Positions 27,322 through 32,674 of a stretch of DNA of 32,674 nt are shown here, piece by piece. How positions within the stretch are numbered: position 1 is the stretch's first letter; each line of letters opens with the position of its first letter. Where the stretch lies: the NCBI RefSeq assembly GCF_003353015.1, contig NZ_QREM01000009.1:373166-405839 (forward strand). Reading direction: 5' to 3'. The translations under genes were made by a program, and so were the position numbers. Below the pieces are notes generated by a model, which was not told the DNA's origin, ran no database searches, and saw only the letters and a list, made by a program, of their open reading frames with translations. The DNA is from Xanthomonas arboricola (GTDB lineage: Bacteria > Pseudomonadota > Gammaproteobacteria > Xanthomonadales > Xanthomonadaceae).

Positions 27322-27672
27322 ATGGCCATTGCCCTTTCCGCACTGAAACAGATGTTCGAGCACATCCGCTCCGAGACCGACTGGAATCTCGACGGACCGT
27401 TGCGCTGGGAATATTTCTTCGCCGACCCGGCGCAGCAACCGCTGCAACAGCTCGCCGAGCAACTGACCCGGGACGGCTATCGCGTCATCGACATCTTCCT
27501 CGGCGAACGCGACGAAGACGATGGCGACGACGAGGAGTCCTACTTCCTGCATGTGGACAAGCTGGAACAGCACACCATCGAGTCGCTGAATCAGCGCAAT
27601 GCGCAGTTCGATGCGCTTGCCAAACGTTTCCATGTGGCTGCTTATGATGGGATGGACGTCGGCCCGGCATGA
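27322..27672 (+). CDS. RraB-domain protein (ribonuclease E inhibitor-like)
   Basis: Acidic 116-residue protein. The central part (QLAEQLTRDGYRVIDIFLG) and the end (RNAQFDALAKRFHVAAYDGMDVG) match the pattern of the RraB fold, in which a helical pair and sheet end in a FDVEYDGWG-like strand. An acidic run (ERDEDDGDDEES) lies in the middle rather than at the C-terminus as in E. coli RraB. E. coli RraB binds RNase E and changes which RNAs it cuts; function here is inferred from fold only. It starts 13 bases after gcvR with GAGG upstream and probably shares its transcript. Confidence 0.68.
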   Translation: MAIALSALKQMFEHIRSETDWNLDGPLRWEYFFADPAQQPLQQLAEQLTRDGYRVIDIFLGERDEDDGDDEESYFLHVDKLEQHTIESLNQRNAQFDALAKRFHVAAYDGMDVGPA

Positions 27673-27709
27673 CCGCGCCGCACGCCCCTCCACTTTGGGC
27701 TGAGCAACG

Positions 27710-28192
27710 ATGACCGACGCTGTATTTGAACTCCCCGCTGCAAGCTTCGACCTGCCGCTGTCGCTGTCCGGCGGCACCCAGACCACGCTGCGCGGCTACG
27801 CCGGCAAATGGCTGGTGCTGTACTTCTACCCCAAGGACAGCACCCCCGGCTGCACCACCGAAGGCCTGGATTTCAACGCACTGCTGCCGCAGTTCACCCA
27901 GGCCGGCGCGGTCGTGCTGGGCGTGTCGCGCGACTCGGTGAAGTCGCATGACAATTTCTGCGCCAAGCAGGGCTTCGCCTTCCCGCTGGTCAGCGATGGC
28001 GACCAGGCGCTGTGCCGCGCCTTCGACGTGATCAAGGAAAAGAACATGTACGGCAAGCAGGTGCTCGGTATCGAGCGCAGCACCTTCCTGCTGTCGCCCG
28101 AGGGGGTGGTGGTGCAGGCCTGGCGCAAGGTCAAGGTCGCCGGCCATGCCGACGCCGTGCTGGCCGCGTTGAAGGCGCACGCCAGACAGTGA
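27710..28192 (+). CDS. bcp: Thiol peroxidase Bcp (bacterioferritin comigratory protein)
   Basis: Peroxiredoxin of the Bcp/PrxQ class (160 aa), reducing hydrogen and organic peroxides with thioredoxin. The peroxidatic Cys is C48 in YPKDSTPGCTTEG, and the second Cys is C84 in HDNFCAKQGF. This 36-residue separation differs from the close pair of E. coli-type Bcp and corresponds to the atypical 2-Cys Bcp known from X. campestris. The conserved Arg is in ERSTFLLSPEG. It follows the RraB-domain gene after 37 bases, in the gcvR-bcp order of E. coli. Confidence 0.94.
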   Translation: MTDAVFELPAASFDLPLSLSGGTQTTLRGYAGKWLVLYFYPKDSTPGCTTEGLDFNALLPQFTQAGAVVLGVSRDSVKSHDNFCAKQGFAFPLVSDGDQALCRAFDVIKEKNMYGKQVLGIERSTFLLSPEGVVVQAWRKVKVAGHADAVLAALKAHARQ

Positions 28193-28214
28193 CGCCCCCT
28201 GGTTTCCCGTGTCC

Positions 28215-28262
28215 TCCATCACCCTGCCCCGCAGGCGTGATGGCTCGCCCCTGCTCCATCAC
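28215..28262 (+). promoter_or_regulatory. Alternative hairpins in the PhoH gene leader
   Basis: TCCATCAC occurs twice (28215-28222 and 28255-28262), flanking GTGATGG (28237-28243). The middle element can pair with the first copy (an 11-bp stem with one bulged C, including CCTG/CAGG) or with the second copy (7 bp, 12-base loop). The second copy lies just before the GGAAGA ribosome-binding site at 28265. The two foldings exclude each other. Function is inferred only. Confidence 0.4.
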
Positions 28263-28274
28263 TTGGAAGACCCA

Positions 28275-29672
28275 ATGACCCGAGGCAAGCGCATCTACGT
28301 GCTGGACACCAACGTGCTGATGCACGATCCCACCGCGCTGTTCAAATTCGAGGAACACGACGTGTTCCTGCCGATGCAGGTGATCGAGGAGCTGGACAAC
28401 GCCAAGAAGGGCACGTCCGAAGTCAGCCGGAATGCGCGCCAGGTCAGCCGCTTCCTGGATGAACTGCTGGAGAACACCAACGCCGAGCAGATCCAGGCCG
28501 GCATCCTGCTCAGCCATCCGCAGGGCATCCAGCTCAAGGGCCAGGCCGCGATCGGCCGGCTGTATTTCCAGATCCATCCGATCGATCCGGGCCGCACCTT
28601 CGGCGCGATGATCCCGGACAACAAGATCCTGGCCTCGGTGCTGGCGCTGTGCGAGGAACATCCGGATGTGCCGGTCATCCTGGTGTCCAAGGACATCAAC
28701 CTGCGCATCAAGGCCTACATCAGCGGCCTGAATGCCGAGGACTACCAGAACGACCGCGCGCTGGACGATTTCAGCCTGCTGTTCACCGGCGCCATCGAGC
28801 TGCCGGAAAACTTCTGGGAAAAGCATAACCAGGACCTGCGCAGCTGGAACGAGCGTGGCCGCACCCATTACGAGATCGTGCTGGCCGACGACGAGGACTG
28901 GTACCCGAACCAGTACCTGTATCTGCCGGGCGAGGACGAAGTGGAACTGCGCGTGGCCAAGGTCGGCGGCGGCAAGGCCACGCTGTGCCTGGTCGACGAT
29001 TTCCGCAGCGGCCAGCACGCGGTGTGGGGCATCGTGGCGCGCAACCGCGAGCAGAACTTCGCGCTCAATGCCTTGATGGACCCGGAGATCGATTTCGTCA
29101 CCCTGCTCGGCACCGCCGGCACCGGCAAGACCTTGCTTGCCCTGGCCGCCGGCCTGGCGCAGACGATGGATCAGCAGCGCTACCGCGAAATCATCATGAC
29201 CCGCGCCACCGTCAGCGTCGGCGAAGACATCGGCTTTCTGCCCGGCACCGAGGAAGAAAAGATGACCCCGTGGATGGGCGCGCTGACCGACAACCTGGAA
29301 GTGCTCACGCACAACCAGGAAGGCGGCTCGTGGGGCCGCGCGGCCACCAACGACCTGCTCGCCAGCCGCATCAAGATCCGCTCGATGAACTTCATGCGCG
29401 GGCGCACCTTCCTGTCGCGCTACCTGATCCTGGACGAGGCGCAGAACCTCACCCCCAAGCAGATGAAGACGCTGATCACCCGTGCCGGCCCCGGCACCAA
29501 GATCGTGTGCCTGGGCAATGTCGAACAGATCGACACGCCCTACCTCACCGAGACCACCTCGGGCCTGACCTATGCGGTGGATCGCTTCAAGGCCTGGCCG
29601 CACAGCGCGCATATCACGCTGCGGCGTGGCGAGCGCTCGCGCCTGGCCGACTTCGCCTCGGAGGTGCTGTGA
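28275..29672 (+). CDS. PIN-PhoH ATPase (PhoH2 type)
   Basis: Fusion of a PIN nuclease-like domain and a PhoH ATPase (465 aa). The PIN part, residues 1 to about 150, begins KRIYVLDTNVLMHDP and has VIEELDNAKKG and VILVSKDINLRIKA with the usual acidic metal ligands (DTN, EELD, KD). The PhoH part has the Walker A motif GTAGTGKT at about residues 277-284, MTRATVSVGEDIGFLPG, Walker B LILDEAQNLTPKQMKTL, and GLTYAVDRFK. Proteins of this layout are reported as RNA-unwinding, sequence-biased ribonucleases; that activity is family knowledge, not visible. The ATG is preferred over an upstream in-frame GTG because it follows GGAAGA and begins the PIN domain. The TGATG junction joins it to the next gene. 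Confidence 0.9.
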   Translation: MTRGKRIYVLDTNVLMHDPTALFKFEEHDVFLPMQVIEELDNAKKGTSEVSRNARQVSRFLDELLENTNAEQIQAGILLSHPQGIQLKGQAAIGRLYFQIHPIDPGRTFGAMIPDNKILASVLALCEEHPDVPVILVSKDINLRIKAYISGLNAEDYQNDRALDDFSLLFTGAIELPENFWEKHNQDLRSWNERGRTHYEIVLADDEDWYPNQYLYLPGEDEVELRVAKVGGGKATLCLVDDFRSGQHAVWGIVARNREQNFALNALMDPEIDFVTLLGTAGTGKTLLALAAGLAQTMDQQRYREIIMTRATVSVGEDIGFLPGTEEEKMTPWMGALTDNLEVLTHNQEGGSWGRAATNDLLASRIKIRSMNFMRGRTFLSRYLILDEAQNLTPKQMKTLITRAGPGTKIVCLGNVEQIDTPYLTETTSGLTYAVDRFKAWPHSAHITLRRGERSRLADFASEVL

Positions 29673-30154
29673 TGCACCTGCTGCGCGGCGCGACGGCGCT
29701 GGCGGTCATGGCACTGGCCGGCTGCGCGACCGCGCCGCCGCCCGCCAGCGTGCCGACCAACCTCAAGAGCGGGCAGTCCTGGGTAATTACCCGCCAGAGC
29801 ATTGCCGAGCAGGTGCTGGACACCTGCTCGCGCGACAGCCCGGCGCGGCATCCGGGCCAGATCACCGGCTACTGGACACCGAGCCAGCAGCAGATCGAAC
29901 AGCTCGAATCCAGGCAGGATGCCTTGACCCCGACCATCCCCGAGCCACGTGATTTCGACCGCCAGTACGTCGGCGTGGTGATCCAGGGCCAGCAGCTGAT
30001 CTACATCAATGCCTTCAGGCTGCCGAACGATCCGCCAGTGAAACCGGCCAGGGACGCGATCCGGATGTGCGATGGCGGCAGTGCGTTCTGGGGCGCGTTG
30101 TACGACCCGCAAACCGGCGCGTTTTCGCAGATCGCCATCAACGGCACGCCCTGA
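29672..30154 (+). CDS. Small predicted lipoprotein of unknown function
   Basis: Protein of 160 aa that I do not recognise as a named family. The signal sequence ends with the lipobox LAGC at about residues 15-18 and is followed by ATAPPPASVP, a flexible tether. The mature part contains SGQSWVITRQSIAEQVLDTCSRD, a Q-rich helix (SQQQIEQLESRQD), and a compact domain with RQYVGVVIQGQQLIYINAFR and MCDGGSAFWGALYDPQTGAFSQIAINGTP. Two mature cysteines (in DTCSRD and RMCDGG) could form a disulfide. The C-terminal pattern suggests a beta-rich module. Its start overlaps the PhoH stop by one base (TGATG), so the two are probably translated together. Confidence 0.82.
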   Translation: MHLLRGATALAVMALAGCATAPPPASVPTNLKSGQSWVITRQSIAEQVLDTCSRDSPARHPGQITGYWTPSQQQIEQLESRQDALTPTIPEPRDFDRQYVGVVIQGQQLIYINAFRLPNDPPVKPARDAIRMCDGGSAFWGALYDPQTGAFSQIAINGTP

Positions 30155-30160
30155 CCGGCG

Positions 30161-30832
30161 ATGGGCCTGTTGCTGCCGCGCTGGGTCTGGATCGGCGCGG
30201 TCGCGTTGTCGGGTGTGGCCGGCATGGTCAACGTGGTCGGCTACCTGGGTTCCGAACACCAGGTGGTCAGTCACCTCACCGGCACCACCAGCCTGCTCGG
30301 CGTGGCCCTGGTGCAGCACAGCGCGCCGGAGATCGGCTTTCTCTGGGGCATCCTGATCGCCTTCTGCGCAGGCGCCATGCTCAGCGGCCTGATCATCCAG
30401 GACGATGTCCTGCGGCTCGGACAGCGCTACGGCGCGGCGCTGCTGCTCGAAGCGCTGCTGTTGCTGGCGGCGATTCCGCTGTTCAAGCTGCATCACGTCG
30501 GCGGCGCACTGTGCGCCGCTGGCGCCTGCGGCCTGCAGAACGCCATGGCGACCACCTTCAGTGGCGCCGCGGTCCGCACCACGCACCTGAGCGGCATGTT
30601 CACCGACCTGGGCATCGGCCTGGGGCACCTGCTGCGCGGGCGCCCGCTGCAGGTGCGCCGGCTCACGCTGAGCGGGTTGATCATCAGCGGCTTCCTCGGC
30701 GGCAGCATGCTCGGCACCTGGCTGTTCCAGCGCTGGCACTACGAGGCGCTGTACCTGCCGGCCGGCCTCACCGGACTGACCGGTGCCGGCTACATCGGCT
30801 ATCTGCAATGGCGTCGCTGGCGCATGCGCTGA
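30161..30832 (+). CDS. DUF1275 (YoaK-type) membrane protein
   Basis: Integral inner-membrane protein of 223 aa with about six hydrophobic segments. VWIGAVALSGVAGMVNVVGYLG opens the protein, with VVSHLTGTTSLLG just after it; GLQNAMATTFSG and RTTHLSGMFTDLGIGLG are the repeated small-residue motifs of the DUF1275 family, and the C-terminus is basic (WRRWRMR). No biochemical role is firmly known for the family. It begins six bases after the lipoprotein stop; there is no clear ribosome-binding site other than the GGCG before ATG. It is most likely part of the same transcript. Confidence 0.85.
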   Translation: MGLLLPRWVWIGAVALSGVAGMVNVVGYLGSEHQVVSHLTGTTSLLGVALVQHSAPEIGFLWGILIAFCAGAMLSGLIIQDDVLRLGQRYGAALLLEALLLLAAIPLFKLHHVGGALCAAGACGLQNAMATTFSGAAVRTTHLSGMFTDLGIGLGHLLRGRPLQVRRLTLSGLIISGFLGGSMLGTWLFQRWHYEALYLPAGLTGLTGAGYIGYLQWRRWRMR

Positions 30833-30869
30833 TCCGCACAACCGCCGGGCGGCAGTGCAGAATCCACCC

Positions 30870-31679
30870 ATGACCACGTCCAGCACGCTGTCCGCCCTGA
30901 CCATCGCCGGCTCCGATTCCGGCGGTGGTGCCGGTATCCAGGCCGACCTCAAGACCTTCGCTGCGCACCGCGTGCACGGCCTGTCGGCCATTGCCGCGTT
31001 GACCGCGCAGAACACCCGCGCCGTCACTGCCGTGCATGTCCCGCCGATCGCGTTTTTGCAGGCGCAGATCGACGCCTGCTTTGCCGACTTCCAGATCCAG
31101 GCGGTCAAGCTCGGGATGCTCGCCAATGCCGAGGTCATCCATTGCGTGGCCGATCTGCTCGAACGCCATCGCCCGCCCTTCGTGGTGCTCGATCCGGTGA
31201 TGGTGTCCACCAGCGGCGCCCGCCTGCTCGAAGACGCTGCGCTGGAGGCGCTGCGCACGCGCCTGCTGCCGCTGGCCACGCTGATCACACCCAATACGCC
31301 CGAAGCCGAACTGCTGACCGGCCGCCGCATCGACGATGCCGATGCCGCCGAACACGCCACCGCCGCCCTGCTCGGCCTCGGCGCCAACGCGGTGCTGCTC
31401 AAGGGCGGCCACCTGCACGAGGGCACGCGGGTGATCGACCGCTTCGATGACGGCGTCACCCAGGACGTGTTCATGCATCCGCGCCTGCAGGTCGATGCGC
31501 ACGGCACCGGCTGCAGCCTGTCGGCGGCCATTGCCGCGCAACTGTGCCAGGGCCTGTCCCTGCTCAATGCCTGCGAAGCGGCCATCGACTATGTCGCACG
31601 CGCCATCCGCCTCGGCCACAGCCCGGGGCACGGCGAGGTACTGGTGCTGGACCATTTCGGTGCCGCGCCCAGCCCATGA
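30870..31679 (+). CDS. thiD: Hydroxymethylpyrimidine / HMP-phosphate kinase
   Basis: Ribokinase-superfamily kinase (269 aa) that phosphorylates HMP and HMP-P in thiamine biosynthesis. The N-terminus LTIAGSDSGGGAGIQADLKTFAAH is diagnostic. VKLGMLAN, LDPVMVSTSGARLL, LITPNTPEAELLTG, and DVFMHPRLQVDAHGTGCSLSAAIAA with the catalytic-site Cys follow in the expected order. Length is typical for ThiD. No other thiamine gene and no TPP riboswitch is visible, and the ribosome-binding site is weak. Its stop overlaps the next start as ATGA. Confidence 0.94.
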   Translation: MTTSSTLSALTIAGSDSGGGAGIQADLKTFAAHRVHGLSAIAALTAQNTRAVTAVHVPPIAFLQAQIDACFADFQIQAVKLGMLANAEVIHCVADLLERHRPPFVVLDPVMVSTSGARLLEDAALEALRTRLLPLATLITPNTPEAELLTGRRIDDADAAEHATAALLGLGANAVLLKGGHLHEGTRVIDRFDDGVTQDVFMHPRLQVDAHGTGCSLSAAIAAQLCQGLSLLNACEAAIDYVARAIRLGHSPGHGEVLVLDHFGAAPSP

Positions 31680-32557
31680 GCGTGCACGCCAGCACGCTCG
31701 CCGTCACCGCCGCGGATGGACATGCCTGGCAGGTGCTGCGGCACGCCCCGGCGCGGCCGGTCGCCAGCCTGCTATGGCTGCCGGCACTCGGGGTCGCCGC
31801 GCGGCACTACCAGCCGTTCGCGCATGCGCTGGCCTGCGCCGGCATTGCGGTGTACCTGCACGAATGGCGCGGCAATGGCAGCAGCAGCCTGCGCCCCTCG
31901 CGCCAGCACGACTGGGGCTATCGCACGCTGCTTGCCGACGACATTCCCGCCAGCCGGGCGCTGCTCGACCTGCACGACCCGCAGCTGCCGTGCGTGCTCG
32001 GCGGTCACAGCCTCGGCGGCCAACTGGCCTGTTGCCATGCCGCGTTGCAGCCTGCATGGATCGCGCAGCTGTGGCTGGTCGCCAGCGGCTCGCCGTACTG
32101 GCGCAATTTCCCGGTACCGATGCGCTACGGCCTGCCGCTGGTGTTCCGGCTGCTGCCATGGCTGGCACGCAGGCAAGGCGTGCTGCACGGGCGCACGCTC
32201 GGCTTCGGCGGAACCGAGGCGCGCAGCCTGATCGCCGAGTGGGCGCAGGTCGGTCGCAGCAATCGTTATCGTGCGGCCGGCACGTCATGGAATCTCGAGC
32301 AGGCGCTGGGCCAGCTGCGCATGCCGATCAGCGCAGTGACCTTCGCGCGCGACCGCTTCGGCCCACCCGGCGCCTTGCAGGCCTTGCTGCAGAAAATGCC
32401 GCAGGCAGCTGCCGACTGCGTCGCCCTGGACGATGCGCAACTGGGCGCGCGCAGCGATCACTTCGCCTGGATGAAGCACCCTGCCGCAGTGGCTGCCGCG
32501 CTGCGGCGACGTGTTGGCGACGAGGGCGACGACAATCGACTTTCACAAAGGGATTGA
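31676..32557 (+). CDS. Alpha/beta hydrolase, possible esterase or acylhydrolase
   Basis: Cytoplasmic alpha/beta-hydrolase-fold protein (293 aa, no signal peptide). The oxyanion region is VASLLWLPALGVAARHY; YLHEWRGNGSSS is the strand-4 HEWRG-type motif; VLGGHSLGGQLA contains the nucleophile elbow G-H-S-L-G; and SDHFAWMKH near the C-terminus probably supplies the catalytic His. The GHSLGGQLA and HEWRG pattern is shared with alpha/beta hydrolases annotated only as hypothetical. Substrate unknown. It overlaps thiD by four bases, and its stop codon overlaps the -35 box of the tRNA gene. Confidence 0.85.
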   Translation: MSVHASTLAVTAADGHAWQVLRHAPARPVASLLWLPALGVAARHYQPFAHALACAGIAVYLHEWRGNGSSSLRPSRQHDWGYRTLLADDIPASRALLDLHDPQLPCVLGGHSLGGQLACCHAALQPAWIAQLWLVASGSPYWRNFPVPMRYGLPLVFRLLPWLARRQGVLHGRTLGFGGTEARSLIAEWAQVGRSNRYRAAGTSWNLEQALGQLRMPISAVTFARDRFGPPGALQALLQKMPQAAADCVALDDAQLGARSDHFAWMKHPAAVAAALRRRVGDEGDDNRLSQRD

Positions 32558-32582
32558 CGAGGACTCCGGGCATCCGCATAAT
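32554..32582 (+). promoter_or_regulatory. Promoter of tRNA-Arg
   Basis: TTGACG (32554-32559), 17 bases, CATAAT (32577-32582): a near-consensus sigma-70 promoter whose expected start is about nine bases before the tRNA. Its -35 box includes the stop codon of the preceding hydrolase gene. Confidence 0.8.
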
Positions 32583-32597
32583 TCCGCTCCTGACGAC

Positions 32598-32674
32598 GCG
32601 CCCGTAGCTCAGTTGGATAGAGTACCTGGCTACGAACCAGGCGGTCGGGAGTTCGAATCTCTCCGGGCGCACCA
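32598..32674 (+). tRNA. tRNA-Arg (anticodon ACG)
   Basis: A complete 77-base tRNA. The acceptor stem GCGCCCG pairs with CGGGCGC, followed by A and an encoded CCA. The D-arm is AGCTCAGTTGGATAGAGT, the anticodon stem CCTGG / CCAGG encloses the loop CTACGAA with anticodon ACG, and the T-arm has GTTCGAATC. The ACG anticodon is normally deaminated to ICG and reads CGU, CGC and CGA. It ends exactly at the window edge. Confidence 0.97.

Noticed and set aside
1-32674. Mobile elements, CRISPR arrays, toxin-antitoxin or phage genes
   Set aside because: I looked for transposase or integrase motifs, terminal inverted repeats, regular direct repeats with spacers and small paired genes, and found none. 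Base composition appears even along the window.

Overview
The window is high-GC, tightly packed chromosomal DNA that reads as a plant-associated Xanthomonas (X. citri / X. campestris group). The evidence is the pairing of two large TonB-dependent receptors with a plant cell-wall glycosidase cluster, a bacterioferritin comigratory protein with the Cys48/Cys84 pair, and the gene order bamC-like / dapA / gcvR / bcp. I see no insertion sequence, prophage, CRISPR array, frameshifted gene or compositional break.

Region 1 (1-19420, all on the minus strand) is a xyloglucan utilisation locus. In transcription order it holds a TonB-dependent receptor (978 aa), a terminator, a second receptor (913 aa), a GH74 xyloglucanase, a two-part acetylesterase of the CE20 / sialate-O-acetylesterase type, a lipoprotein GH35 beta-galactosidase, a GH31 alpha-xylosidase with a PA14-like insert, a GH95 alpha-L-fucosidase with a Tat-like signal, xylulokinase (xylB) and the start of xylose isomerase (xylA). 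Together they take acetylated, fucosylated, galactosylated xyloglucan from polymer to monosaccharides and send xylose into the pentose phosphate pathway. As far as I recall, loci of this type have been described in Xanthomonas, so the enzyme set itself is not new.

Region 2 (19683-24585) is a LysR-type regulator divergent from a four-gene plus-strand operon whose genes overlap by 4-7 bases: KDPGal aldolase (dgoA), galactonate dehydratase (dgoD), an SMP-30/gluconolactonase-type lactonase, and KDGal kinase (dgoK). This is a galactonolactone-to-pyruvate/G3P route (De Ley-Doudoroff type). No galactose dehydrogenase is visible.

The most interesting signal is a composite operator present three times with the same internal spacing: TAT-N11-ATA, 9 bases, then GAAWWTTTCATTKG. 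One copy lies in the lysR/dgoA intergenic region, one in front of receptor 2 (just after lysR), and one in front of receptor 1. At both receptor promoters the TAT-N11-ATA palindrome is centred near -65 and the second element overlaps the -35 box, as in classic LysR-regulated promoters. The simplest reading is that this one LysR protein ties xyloglucan uptake and breakdown to galactose-acid catabolism.

Region 3 (24700-32674) is housekeeping: 7Fe ferredoxin (fdxA), BamC-like lipoprotein and dapA (minus strand), then on the plus strand gcvR, an RraB-domain protein, bcp, a PIN-PhoH ATPase, a small lipoprotein, a DUF1275 membrane protein, thiD, an alpha/beta hydrolase, and tRNA-Arg(ACG) with its own promoter at the window edge.

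All assignments come from reading motifs and context. No database search was run, and residue numbers are hand counts.
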